A stretch of DNA of 64,000 nt from Alcaligenaceae bacterium (GTDB taxonomy: Bacteria; Pseudomonadota; Gammaproteobacteria; Burkholderiales; Burkholderiaceae_B): assembly GCA_013416435.1 (NCBI GenBank), contig JACCEN010000005.1, positions 186,001-250,000 of the forward strand. The letters run 5' to 3'. Every line of letters starts with the position of its first letter. The stretch's first letter is position 1. A program made the position numbers and the translations under genes. Positions 8,071-15,219 of this stretch are shown here, piece after piece. The notes beneath the pieces are model-generated. The model made no database searches, was not told where the DNA came from, and saw nothing but the letters and a program-made list of their open reading frames with translations.

Positions 8071-8099
8071 GTCTATCTCCTTGTCATCCGGCGCAACTT

Positions 8100-8324
8100 C
8101 TATTTAGGGTGGCGCCCGCCGACTTCACCAAGAATCGCCTTGCGATCCAGTTTGGCGCCGGGGTAGCCACTGTGCGTGTGTTTGAGTCGATTGCGGAAAT
8201 GGTCGACTTTGCGCCGCTTCTTGCCTTCCCGGACCATGGGTTCGGGCAGGATGCTCATGGGCGGGATGGTGGGCGATATGCTCACACCCAGCATGGCGGC
8301 TAGTAATGCTCGTGCGTTAAACAT
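8100..8324 (-). CDS. First gene of the leftward early operon, 74 residues
   Basis: ATG 8324 follows GAGGAAACC. The N-terminal 25 residues are hydrophobic (ARALLAAMLGVSISPTIPPM), the rest is basic with several Lys/Arg clusters and His residues. It is the first well-supported gene after the leftward promoter, some 350 bases downstream of it, which is where N-type antiterminators or host-takeover proteins sit. The sequence itself does not reveal a function. Confidence 0.6.
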   Translation of the reverse strand: MFNARALLAAMLGVSISPTIPPMSILPEPMVREGKKRRKVDHFRNRLKHTHSGYPGAKLDRKAILGEVGGRHPK

Positions 8325-8343
8325 GGTTTCCTCGCTTCAGTCC

Positions 8344-8363
8344 GGGCACTCGAATGAGTGCCC
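8344..8363 (-). promoter_or_regulatory. Perfect 8-bp hairpin in leader
   Basis: GGGCACTC and GAGTGCCC pair around a four-base loop. There is no T-run on either side, so it is not an ordinary terminator. It lies about 20 bases upstream of the start codon at 8324 and could shape translation, protect the 5' end after processing, or act as a protein-binding RNA element. Confidence 0.45.
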
Positions 8364-8494
8364 CTACCAAAGCGCCCTGACGCTACGAGATACCGCAACG
8401 TGCGGCAGGGCTATTTGATTCGGCTGGCGCTTCCTGCTCTGTCTCACAGGTGCATTCCAGCCGTCGGGCTCTGTCGGGTCAGCGGCTCTCCCTA

Positions 8495-8626
8495 TTACCG
8501 CGTCGTTCCGTCCATCAGATTGCAGCTCTGACTAGGCATTCCCCTGAGTCTCACGCTTGGGGCTTGCGGGCGATTTCTTCTAATGCGCGGCCATGCGCTG
8601 TTCTGCTGGTACTGCTGCATCTCCAT
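8495..8626 (-). CDS. Possible arginine-rich leader peptide, 43 residues
   Basis: A minus-strand frame from ATG 8626 (second ATG at 8620) to TAA 8495, the first open frame downstream of the leftward promoter. Its middle is arginine-rich (WPRIRRNRPQAPSVRLRG). Lambda-type N antiterminators are small arginine-rich proteins in exactly this position, but no sequence match is claimed. The ribosome-binding site is weak. Confidence 0.3.
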   Translation of the reverse strand: MEMQQYQQNSAWPRIRRNRPQAPSVRLRGMPSQSCNLMDGTTR

Positions 8627-8679
8627 GTCTACTTGCTGGCGGTGGCCTAGGCGTTCGTGTTTGGTGATGCGTTAGGCGT

Positions 8680-8708
8680 ATTACACCAAATGGTGAAGTT
8701 CTTGTCAA
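8680..8708 (-). promoter_or_regulatory. Leftward early promoter (PL)
   Basis: On the minus strand a consensus -35 TTGACA (8703-8708) is followed after 17 bases by TGTAAT (8680-8685), five of six to the sigma-70 -10. Both boxes are overlapped by repressor operators. It points into the leftward early operon. Direct reading of the sequence; activity is inferred. Confidence 0.8.
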
Positions 8709-8721
8709 CACCAAACGGTGA
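8683..8721. promoter_or_regulatory. Left repressor operators (OL)
   Basis: Two near-identical palindromes, ACACCAAATGGTGA (8683-8696) and ACACCAAACGGTGA (8708-8721), lie 25 bp apart. The same CACC-N4-GGTG core recurs beside the repressor gene at 15,220-15,271, so these are the distal operator set of the CI-like repressor. They cover the -10 and -35 of the leftward promoter. Confidence 0.85.
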
Positions 8722-8813
8722 AGTTTTTAACGAGTAAGGGAAAACCCCATCAGCAGCAGGCTGATGCCGAAGGGCGGGTAGAATCGGTATTGAATAGTTA
8801 CAGTGGAGCGGTG

Positions 8814-9161
8814 ATGGACATCGAGCAGAAGAAGCGGCTGCGGCCAATGGCCCGCGAAAAGGCCAGCGAGTACCAGGCAGCTTTGAGGAAAGCTAGCGAC
8901 GAGGGGGCAAACGTCCATCAAGTCAGCATTGATCTGATGGACGTGGTACAGGAGTTCGCTACTGGGATTTCAGATGCGGACCGGGAGGCGTTTCTTGAGC
9001 TGTTCTATGAGGAACTTCAGGCTCTCACAAACGCAACACTCGCTGAAGCTGCGGAGATCGAGACAAAAGCCATCGCCGATGCTGCAGGGAATGCGAATGC
9101 GGCGACCATCATCATTGTTGTGGTTGCTGTGCTGCTCATGATCGTGTTCGCCGCAAGATAG
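8814..9161 (+). CDS. Tail-anchored membrane protein, candidate exclusion factor
   Basis: A 115-residue protein starting at ATG 8814 after GGAGCGGTG. Residues 1-85 are charged and helical; residues 94-113 form one C-terminal transmembrane segment (ATIIIVVVAVLLMIVFAAR), so it is probably anchored in the inner membrane with its domain in the cytoplasm. It is divergent from the repressed leftward promoter and close to the operators, a place where prophages keep lysogen-expressed superinfection exclusion genes. No family recognised; the exclusion role is a guess from topology and position. Confidence 0.6.
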   Translation: MDIEQKKRLRPMAREKASEYQAALRKASDEGANVHQVSIDLMDVVQEFATGISDADREAFLELFYEELQALTNATLAEAAEIETKAIADAAGNANAATIIIVVVAVLLMIVFAAR

Positions 9162-9376
9162 CAGGAGGGGAAAACCTCACCAACTACTTGGGCCGAGAAA
9201 AGGACAGATTTGTGGCAACTCGGGGGCGGGGCTGGTCGTTAATCCAGGCCAGGCCGACAGGCCATCAAGGGCAGCAAAGCGCTCTCGCTTCTACTGATAT
9301 CGATGCGGAACAAGACGGTATTAACCAATTCCAATAAAGCCATCAACATCAAAGGGGGCGTATATGGATAGTACAT

Positions 9377-9414
9377 AAAAACGAAAAGCCCTTAGGGCTG
9401 AGCCGCAGGGCTTT
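9377..9414 (-). terminator. Minus-strand intrinsic terminator
   Basis: AAAGCCCT (9407-9414 side) and AGGGCTTT (9385-9392 side) form an 8-bp stem; an inner AGCCC-TAA-GGGCT alternative exists. On the minus strand the stem is followed by TTTTCGTTTTT. It would stop leftward transcripts arriving from the cargo region before they enter the 115-residue gene in antisense. Confidence 0.5.
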
Positions 9415-9533
9415 CCTGGCCCGGCGAACTTGCATCGCCTGACCAATGTCCGTAGGAAGACATGGTTAGTCTACCCTTACTGGAGGGTGAAGGGCAAGTG
9501 CCGCCGGTGTTTTAACACCACATGGAGGCACTT

Positions 9534-9653
9534 ATGCATTGCGCATACCCCATGGGAGTGCACGTTCGCGCGTATACCCGGTTCCGCTTCGGGCGGCTGG
9601 AGTTTGTGTGTGAGCATTGCCGCTCCTACCCGTACCAACTGACCTTGTTTTAA
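9534..9653 (+). CDS. Possible small Cys/His protein, 39 residues
   Basis: ATG 9534 follows GGAGG at five bases' spacing. The 39-residue product has an N-terminal HC and a C-terminal CEHC pair in an aromatic, basic context (RFRFGRLEFVCEHCRSYP), compatible with a tiny zinc-binding protein. Just upstream a 17-codon frame (9462-9515), also with an AGGA site, could be a leader peptide. An inverted repeat follows the stop. No family recognised. Confidence 0.45.
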   Translation: MHCAYPMGVHVRAYTRFRFGRLEFVCEHCRSYPYQLTLF

Positions 9654-9659
9654 CCGAAA

Positions 9660-9686
9660 GGCGCCCGTCTCAGTAGAGCGGGCGCC
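9660..9686 (+). terminator. Hairpin after the 39-residue gene
   Basis: GGCGCCCG (9660-9667) pairs with CGGGCGCC (9679-9686) across an 11-base loop, seven bases after the stop codon. There is no long T-run, so termination would be weak; position supports a 3' end role. Confidence 0.45.
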
Positions 9687-9729
9687 ATATTACGCCCATG
9701 CAGTTTTGATCCGTCTTGATATTGATTGC

Positions 9730-9843
9730 ATGCTCATCGAACAGGGCCTAAAGAAGCCCACCGAATCCGAAGAGCGCCTAGCGCGCATCGAGGCAAAGCT
9801 CGATGGGCTAATGGCTATGCTTGAAGGGAAACAGGGTGAGTAG
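9730..9843 (+). CDS. Possible small coiled protein, 37 residues
   Basis: ATG 9730 to TAG 9841-9843. The peptide is one amphipathic helix (EERLARIEAKLDGLMAMLEG) like many phage short coiled proteins. No ribosome-binding site is visible before the ATG; an upstream TTG (9706) is an alternative start. Low support. Confidence 0.3.
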   Translation: MLIEQGLKKPTESEERLARIEAKLDGLMAMLEGKQGE

Positions 9844-9845
9844 GG

Positions 9846-9870
9846 AAGAAAGCCCCTCATCGCGAGGGGC
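9846..9870 (-). terminator. Minus-strand intrinsic terminator
   Basis: GCCCCTC (9852-9858) and GAGGGGC (9864-9870) form a 7-bp stem with a five-base loop, followed on the minus strand by TTTCTT. It lies 38 bases after the stop of the 72-residue minus-strand gene and probably ends that transcript. Confidence 0.65.
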
Positions 9871-9908
9871 CCAGCCTAAGCCTTTCGTAACCGGGAATAT
9901 CTATGACC

Positions 9909-10127
9909 CTAGTACGAGCCAAGAGATCGGGGGTATGCCATCCGTACGTAGTCGGCTAATTCCTTCTCAGCCGATTTCATGGGCGTAGCCACCATTTCAT
10001 GCTTAGCTGCCGTTCTCGGAGTAGCTACCACTCCGGGTGTAGGGTAAACCCAAGACGACATCGTTGACTTTGAATGCTTAACGGAGTTTCCCGGCGAACG
10101 TGCTGTGTCACTTATATTGTTAATCAT
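9909..10127 (-). CDS. Hypothetical protein, 72 residues
   Basis: Start at ATG 10127, chosen because AAGGA lies seven bases upstream; an earlier in-frame ATG (10142) lacks such a site. The product is Ser/Thr/Pro-rich in its first two thirds and ends in a charged helix (SAEKELADYVRMAYP). No domain recognised. A good terminator follows. It is a stand-alone cargo gene between the two operator clusters. Confidence 0.55.
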   Translation of the reverse strand: MINNISDTARSPGNSVKHSKSTMSSWVYPTPGVVATPRTAAKHEMVATPMKSAEKELADYVRMAYPRSLGSY

Positions 10128-10431
10128 TGTTGTGTCCTTCATGGCTGAAGAGTTGTGCTCGGCGGCGAATTGCTCGCCGGATGCGCAACGGGCGACCTGC
10201 ATTGCGCAGGCCTTCTTGTGCTGAGGGTTTCTGAGGACGGCCGCACACCAGTAGGTGGTCCCAGGTTGGCTACAGTGGTTGTCGGCTCATTCAGTATGGA
10301 CCTGTTTGTCGCATAAAGATATCAAGATGAACTGGCGCATGCTGATCCGAGCATGCTGGGCATGCCATTTGCTTTTTGGACCAGTCCGTCCGGAACTCTT
10401 TGGGCGGCGCACACCCAAAAGGAGAGTCTCC

Positions 10432-11337
10432 ATGTTTGCTCACAACAAGCGATTGCAATATACGGTAAGAGTTGCAGAGCCCAATCCCGGGTTAGCCAAC
10501 TTGCTGCTGGAGCAGTTTGGCGGCCCACAGGGGGAGCTTGCCGCTGCCTGTCGTTATTTCACTCAGTACATCGGCGAGGACGACCCTGGACGCAAGGATA
10601 TGTTGATCGACATTGCAACAGAGGAGCTGAGTCACTTAGAAATTATCGGGCACCTGGTGGCGATGCTCAATAAGGGGGCGAAGGGCGAATTGGCGGAGGG
10701 TGTCGATTCGGAGGCAGAGCTGTACCGCAAGTTGCATGGCGCCGGTAACGATTCGCACGTCACTCAAGTGCTCTATGGCGGCGGTCCGGCTTTGACCAAT
10801 TCAGGCGGCCAGCTATGGACATCGGGATACATTGACACGATCGGCGAGCCCACTGCCGATCTACGCTCAAACATTGCCGCAGAGGCCAGGGCCAAGATCG
10901 TTTACGAACGTCTAATCAATGTCACGGAAGACCCTGGCGTCAAGGACGCGCTCATGTTTCTAATGACTCGAGAGGCGGCACATTTAAAGTCGTTCGAGAA
11001 GGCCTTGTATTCTATATCCCCGAATTTCCCTCCCGGAAAGCTGCCTCCTATGCCGGAGTTCGCCAACACCTACTTCAACTTATCGCAGGGCGATGGCGAA
11101 ATGGAAGGTTCGTGGAACAGTGATGCGAACTTCGAGCGGGTGGACGCGTGGGAGCAAATGTCCGCCGTGGATGGTGGTGACGGGTCTGCCTCGGTGGCGC
11201 TTGATGAGAAAGCGTCGGAGATTGTTCAGGCAATGGCCATGCGTACAACTTCGGATCCTACGTCCAACCCCGAAACAGGCGCCGAGCTGGGCGCTATGGT
11301 CCCGCCCAAAGAGGCTGATAGTTCAAAGCCAAGTTGA
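10432..11337 (+). CDS. Manganese catalase
   Basis: A 301-residue non-haem manganese catalase (KatN type) that breaks hydrogen peroxide into water and oxygen with a dimanganese centre. The four-helix ferritin-like core is clear: LAAACRYFTQYI with Glu35 just before it, ATEELSHLE (Glu64/65, His68), AAEARAKIVYERL and REAAHLKSFEKAL carry the metal-ligand Glu and His residues. The C-terminal 60 residues are polar and probably disordered. ATG 10432 has AAAAGGAGAG upstream. It sits in the cargo block of the prophage with opposite-facing neighbours, so it is likely a lysogenic-conversion gene helping the host against peroxide. Confidence 0.92.
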   Translation: MFAHNKRLQYTVRVAEPNPGLANLLLEQFGGPQGELAAACRYFTQYIGEDDPGRKDMLIDIATEELSHLEIIGHLVAMLNKGAKGELAEGVDSEAELYRKLHGAGNDSHVTQVLYGGGPALTNSGGQLWTSGYIDTIGEPTADLRSNIAAEARAKIVYERLINVTEDPGVKDALMFLMTREAAHLKSFEKALYSISPNFPPGKLPPMPEFANTYFNLSQGDGEMEGSWNSDANFERVDAWEQMSAVDGGDGSASVALDEKASEIVQAMAMRTTSDPTSNPETGAELGAMVPPKEADSSKPS

Positions 11338-11639
11338 ATCCGCTGGATGCAACGATATATCGGAGACGGGCCGCCCCGCGGCCCCGTGCAGAACGTGCCC
11401 GCCCGACAATCGCAACTGGTGCCAGACGAAGCGTGGGGCGCCGACTTCATGCCCTGCGCGGGCGAGTTCGGCGCGGAGCAGTATTTCTTACTGCCGCTGA
11501 TCGACCCGTCATTGCAAACGAACTTGCCGCCGGCACAGTGCGAGATCCCACCTTTCTTTCCGGAGCACGGCTTGTTCGCCGCCAGGGCGGGGGAGGCTAT
11601 GCCGATGGCGATAGCAAGCACAAGTACGCGCCAAATCAC
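11226..11639 (-). CDS. Secreted cysteine-rich protein
   Basis: Starts at GTG 11639 with GGAGG eight bases upstream. Residues 1-20 form a signal peptide (RVLVLAIAIGIASPALA), followed by a domain with eight or more cysteines (NKPCSGKKGGISHC...FVCNDGSIS...CDCRAGTFCTGPRGG). From about residue 95 the sequence loses this character and lies antisense over the last 112 bases of the catalase gene, so the original stop may have been lost by a frameshift or by the junction with the catalase. Periplasmic or secreted; function unknown. Confidence 0.65.
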   Translation of the reverse strand: MIWRVLVLAIAIGIASPALAANKPCSGKKGGISHCAGGKFVCNDGSISGSKKYCSAPNSPAQGMKSAPHASSGTSCDCRAGTFCTGPRGGPSPIYRCIQRIQLGFELSASLGGTIAPSSAPVSGLDVGSEVVRMAIA

Positions 11640-11823
11640 TTCCTATCCCTCCATAGGATCCACAGCAACAGGACCAACAAGGCAGCGCCAAGCAAATAGG
11701 GTCCTGTGCGATATCTGTCCATGATCCAAGGATGGGTTTACGAGCGATTATGTTTCTACATGAATCGTTACATCGTGGACGAAATCCGGCGTTCAGGCCA
11801 TCAGGGTTTGTCCTTGATGCTCG

Positions 11824-11854
11824 GCAAAGAAAAACCCCTCGCAGGGGAGGGGTT
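11824..11854 (-). terminator. Strong minus-strand terminator
   Basis: AACCCCTC (11833-11840) and GAGGGGTT (11847-11854) form an 8-bp stem with a six-base loop, followed on the minus strand by TTTTTCTTT. It ends the leftward DUF6941/HigBA transcript 15 bases after the DUF6941 stop. Confidence 0.85.
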
Positions 11855-11868
11855 GGGGCGACTATTCT

Positions 11869-12315
11869 TTAGGTTTGTGGGTGATTTCTTCTTTTATTAT
11901 CGATGATATTTACTTTCAAAGGTAATCCTTCAATAGTACGGCCATCCGCGGATAGCATTGTTCTGAATGTTCCACCACCTGAAACATCAAGGTCGTAGAA
12001 CTCTGCCACAAAAACGATGACGAAACGAGGCTCCCCATCTCCACCCTCATCCTCCTCTTCGTCTTTAAGGCGCTGAACAAGATCTTTTGGGACTTCTGAT
12101 TCTTTGATGGGCTTTCCATTCCACTCTATGCGAAGCGATATATCCGAGCTCGCCGTATTTTCGTCTAGGACGATAGTCGCGTGAACGCAGAGCTTTTTAA
12201 TCACAGCGTTATCAGGCTCTACGGATAGCGCCCCTCGATACACGCCCATGAGAGACGGGGCGCCGCCAACCTCTCTTCGGATGTCATCGCAAAATATTGG
12301 AAATACCTGCATCAT
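11869..12315 (-). CDS. DUF6941 family protein
   Basis: A 148-residue protein whose N-terminus (VFPIFCDDIRREVGGAPSLMGVYRGAL) matches the DUF6941 pattern. It has no signal or membrane segment and an acidic loop (KDEEEDEGGDGEP). It follows the HTH antitoxin gene by two bases and precedes a strong terminator, so it is the third gene of the toxin-antitoxin operon. The family is unknown in function and is often found in cargo of mobile elements. Confidence 0.7.
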   Translation of the reverse strand: MMQVFPIFCDDIRREVGGAPSLMGVYRGALSVEPDNAVIKKLCVHATIVLDENTASSDISLRIEWNGKPIKESEVPKDLVQRLKDEEEDEGGDGEPRFVIVFVAEFYDLDVSGGGTFRTMLSADGRTIEGLPLKVNIIDNKRRNHPQT

Positions 12316-12317
12316 TG

Positions 12318-12809
12318 CTATTGCTTCCCTGCGCGCATCCGAGTCGCACTAATGGCTGAAATGACAGTCTGAAGATCAGACCCAAAGGCCTGGGCAAGCT
12401 TAGTGATTGTGGATAGCTGCGGATCAACCTCACCTTTTTCCAGGCGCGCGATAGCCGGTTGGTGAGTATTCAGGCGTTCAGCAAGTTCCGACTGTGACAT
12501 CCCCACCGACAGCCGTAATTTTGCTAACGAGTACGCTGTGTCAGGCCCCAGCTCAGCAGCGATTCTTTTTCGGGCGCGGAGTAGTGCAGCTCGCTTAACG
12601 GGGTCGCGCATGAGTTTTTCGCGGCGGCGCGCTGAAGGTGATTTCTCTTCATGATGGACGTAGCCCTCAAATGCTTCGCTAACAGAGGATACATGCGCCA
12701 CCATGGCTGACCCAATGATCAAGTAGCCACTATCATTGTCGATAGGCAGGAATGCCGATTCTGTCGTATATCCTACAAACTTTGTCGATGAAGTTCTGGT
12801 CGCACTCAT
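12318..12809 (-). CDS. HigA-like antitoxin, XRE family
   Basis: A 163-residue protein: an N-terminal region of about 90 residues rich in Arg/Lys, then an XRE helix-turn-helix (LRLSVGMSQSELAERLNTHQPAIARLEKGEVDPQ, residues 102-137). Its start overlaps the toxin gene by 77 bases, giving toxin-first order as in higBA. The long N-terminus is typical of antitoxins that wrap the toxin. It should repress its own operon. Confidence 0.8.
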   Translation of the reverse strand: MSATRTSSTKFVGYTTESAFLPIDNDSGYLIIGSAMVAHVSSVSEAFEGYVHHEEKSPSARRREKLMRDPVKRAALLRARKRIAAELGPDTAYSLAKLRLSVGMSQSELAERLNTHQPAIARLEKGEVDPQLSTITKLAQAFGSDLQTVISAISATRMRAGKQ

Positions 12810-13146
12810 AGTTAACTCCTCGCGGCATGACAGTCAATACATAGTATCGATCCAACTGCCCATGGTATCCATAGATCAATCGGTGTGGTATGGAAACACC
12901 ATCGCCCGTCCAAACTTTCAGAATGAATACGTTGTACCCGTCCTTCCATACTTCTCGGAACTGCTTTACCTGAAATGTGGGCGTGTGAAGTGCATGGTGT
13001 TTCTCCCTACATAATTCATCAAGTAAGCCCGGGTTTTCTTCCAGCTGCCACAACAGCTCGTCAATGAGGGCCGCATGATCCACATCTTCATCATAGAGCG
13101 CGTCGAGCTCTTCTTCGGCTTCCAAGCTGTAATCTAAGAATGGCAT
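12733..13146 (-). CDS. HigB/RelE-like toxin (phage Gp49-like)
   Basis: A 137-residue protein fitting RelE-superfamily mRNA interferases of the HigB/Gp49 group: acidic helical N-terminus, then a beta-sheet with REVWKDGYNVFILKVWTGDG and RLIYGYHGQLDRYYVLTVMPR. It is directly upstream of and overlapping an HTH antitoxin gene. It would cut mRNA at the ribosome when free. The ATG overlaps a TATAAT on the minus strand, so the transcript may be very short-leadered or start elsewhere. Confidence 0.72.
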   Translation of the reverse strand: MPFLDYSLEAEEELDALYDEDVDHAALIDELLWQLEENPGLLDELCREKHHALHTPTFQVKQFREVWKDGYNVFILKVWTGDGVSIPHRLIYGYHGQLDRYYVLTVMPRGVNYECDQNFIDKVCRIYDRIGIPAYRQ

Positions 13147-13394
13147 TATAACATGTAAGTTATTTTTCCCGGCTTTGGTGGGATAGTTTTAGGCAAAGCG
13201 CAGGGTTCTAGCATACATTTAGGATTAAATTGCATCAACTAGACACGTATAGCCCAGGCAGAAGGGGCGTGCAAAATACTCTCCGATTGTGCTGCTCTCC
13301 CGCGACTCACACTTTCCGCAATGGCTCCAAGCCTCACCCTTCCACCACCAACCCCCACCATCACCCCTGCATCAACGTCCACCAGGCCAGCACC

Positions 13395-14072
13395 TTACCG
13401 TTCTACGATTCGAACAGCGCCGACGCCATCTCCGGCGGATGTTTCGCTCAAAATTCTTGCGGCGAGCTCTTCCGGGCCTTCCAGGCAAACTCTCTGAGAT
13501 AGTTGATCCATGCCCGGCACGGTGACGCATACGCCTATTGAGTGCCGGAACTGCGAGCTTTTCGTTTCGTCGAGATACTGAACTTCGCCGTTGCCCATTT
13601 GCACGGTGTATCTGTGCGTGTGCTTCTGCATGGCCTGGCTGTCCAGCGCCGAGCCTGCCACACCACCAAGCAGCCCGACGGCAAGGTGCATAGCCGGCGT
13701 ATAACTTCCTCCATTCAAGGCTCTTCCGATGTACAGGGCCTGGGCGGCGCCGCTGCCAAGCGCCGCGCCTCCGTAGGTCGCAGGCGTTGATTGATCGGCG
13801 CTTTGCACGTCGGCGATCAGCCCGTACTCATCACCACGGAGTACCTTTACGGTTCTTCTGGCTTGAATCTGTTTCTGCTGAATCGGTGAGAGCTTCGTCC
13901 ATGTCGCACTGCTGGTCACCAGAATGCTGGATGCGCTATCTGCTGCGACCTGGGCGCCAGTAAAGCCCGGTTCTTGAACGCGCGAAACATGCCTTGGTAA
14001 GGGCGGGGCAGAGGATGCGCAGCCCACGAGCGCGGCAACGCACAGCACACTAATCGAGGAAGCGTATCGCAC
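13395..14072 (-). CDS. Lipoprotein with glycine-zipper segment
   Basis: A 225-residue protein with a lipoprotein signal (VLCVAALVGCASS), Cys18 being the lipidation site. The centre has a Gly/Ala-rich membrane-active stretch (TYGGAALGSGAAQALYIG and LAVGLLGGVAGSALDSQA) like glycine-zipper outer-membrane proteins. Two cysteines near the C-terminus (VCVTVP, RVCLEG) may pair. It overlaps the upstream lipoprotein gene by 23 bases. Probably a lysogenic-conversion envelope protein; it could alter the cell surface against other phages. Confidence 0.7.
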   Translation of the reverse strand: MRYASSISVLCVAALVGCASSAPPLPRHVSRVQEPGFTGAQVAADSASSILVTSSATWTKLSPIQQKQIQARRTVKVLRGDEYGLIADVQSADQSTPATYGGAALGSGAAQALYIGRALNGGSYTPAMHLAVGLLGGVAGSALDSQAMQKHTHRYTVQMGNGEVQYLDETKSSQFRHSIGVCVTVPGMDQLSQRVCLEGPEELAARILSETSAGDGVGAVRIVER

Positions 14073-14430
14073 GACCGCGCCCGTCCATGCTTCCCCAGCT
14101 CATGAAACTTACTCCGACATTGCCGTATGTGGCGAAAATGACAGCGTCCGCGCCCATCGCGGCAGCCTTTTCCCTGAGCTTCTTCTCAACCAATTCTTTT
14201 GTCGGGTTCGGATGAAAGAGAGTCGTTTTATTTACTGTGACGTTGAGGTCGCCAAGGCTTTCATAGCGACGGCCGGCCACATCCGTCTCGTAAACCTTCA
14301 CTTCCTCGGGGGACTTAGCGGAGATTGTTGCCGAGCTTTCCGCTGTGGAACTATCAACTTGGGCGGTTGACCATGTTGCGCACCCCGACAGGGCAAGTGC
14401 TATCAACGCTACGCCTATTGCAGACCTCAT
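14050..14430 (-). CDS. Small lipoprotein
   Basis: A 126-residue protein with a lipobox LALSGCA near residue 17. The mature part is an alpha/beta domain, VYETDVAGRRYESLGDLNVTVN...VEKKLREKAAAMGADAVIFATY, which resembles the fold-type of small periplasmic proteins with a LREKAAxxGADAVI helix-strand (DUF4156/RcsF-like); this is a similarity of pattern only. Lies between the repressor and the second lipoprotein gene on the leftward strand, so it is probably expressed in the lysogen. Confidence 0.68.
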   Translation of the reverse strand: MRSAIGVALIALALSGCATWSTAQVDSSTAESSATISAKSPEEVKVYETDVAGRRYESLGDLNVTVNKTTLFHPNPTKELVEKKLREKAAAMGADAVIFATYGNVGVSFMSWGSMDGRGRAIRFLD

Positions 14431-14488
14431 GCTTTTTCCTTACAAAGCAACATCAAAATAAATTATTGTTACGCGTCGAACAAAAAAA

Positions 14489-15199
14489 CTAGAAATCTTG
14501 ACTGCGCCACACTTTCAGTACCCGCCCAAGCACCTCGAAGTCCATGCTCTCCGTGATGTCGAACGGATCGTAAGCCTCCTTGTTCTCGGAGCGGGCGCGT
14601 ATGACGAGCCCGCTCTCGGTAGGTATGCGCTGTAGCCGCTTCACATACCCATCGTTGCCAATTCGGAAGAAGTACACGGAATCGAAGTCCACCGACTTCA
14701 CGCCGATGTCGACCAACAGCGGATCCCCCGGATTAAATAAGGGCTGCATTGAGTCGCCAAAGCCCGTGACGATACATAGGTTCTTCGCGCTACTGTGCGC
14801 CCGGACGTTCCGGTCCAGCCACTCGGGATTCACTCGCCAGCTTTGAATGATGCCCGGCTGGTCTCGCAGCTCTATGCCGTGGCCCATGGCTCCACCGGTA
14901 TCGAACTGCTGGAGCACTATATCCGGCACTGGTTTCTGCTTGAGTTCGACGACGTTGCTTTTTCTCATGTCTTCTCCGTCTTTTGCGGTCTTTTCGACGC
15001 TAAGCCAGCCGACAGGCAGGGTGGCGTCCCACTCTTTCTCCATCGCTCGCGCAACTTTCTCGCCGAACGATTTTCTCTCCGCAAGCATGTCGTTTATTTG
15101 TGTTGGAGACCGCTTCATACGCTTGGCTACGCTGGTCAGGCCGAACTGATCGACTAGCGCTTGCAGGTTTTCTCGGCGGATAGATACGACATCTTTCAT
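14489..15199 (-). CDS. CI/LexA-like prophage repressor
   Basis: A 236-residue S24 repressor. Residues 7-55 form the DNA-binding domain (LTSVAKRMKRSPTQINDMLA), residues 105-236 the peptidase/dimerisation domain: GFGDSM with catalytic Ser150 and GYVKRL with Lys187. The GGAMGHG stretch near 102-108 is the likely self-cleavage region, so the lysogen should respond to RecA. ATG 15199 is preferred because the longer GTG start lies inside an operator; the ribosome-binding site is weak. The operators next to the gene and at 8,683-8,721 share one palindrome. Confidence 0.9.
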   Translation of the reverse strand: MKDVVSIRRENLQALVDQFGLTSVAKRMKRSPTQINDMLAERKSFGEKVARAMEKEWDATLPVGWLSVEKTAKDGEDMRKSNVVELKQKPVPDIVLQQFDTGGAMGHGIELRDQPGIIQSWRVNPEWLDRNVRAHSSAKNLCIVTGFGDSMQPLFNPGDPLLVDIGVKSVDFDSVYFFRIGNDGYVKRLQRIPTESGLVIRARSENKEAYDPFDITESMDFEVLGRVLKVWRSQDF

Positions 15200-15219
15200 T
15201 CGAAGATTACAGCACGTAA

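Larger units (their letters stand above)
8325..8679 (-). other. Long leader of the leftward operon
   Basis: About 355 bases between the leftward promoter and the first firm gene. It contains a perfect 8-bp hairpin with a four-base loop (8344-8363) just before the gene's ribosome-binding site, and a second small hairpin around 8394-8406. A 43-codon minus-strand frame (8495-8626) is listed separately. The layout of a long leader with hairpins after an operator-controlled promoter recalls lambda pL-N-nutL, but boxA/boxB elements cannot be named with confidence. Confidence 0.45.

Noticed and set aside
9377-9414. Plus-strand terminator for the 115-residue gene
   Set aside because: The T-run lies only on the minus strand; in plus direction the hairpin is followed by TTTCCTGG.
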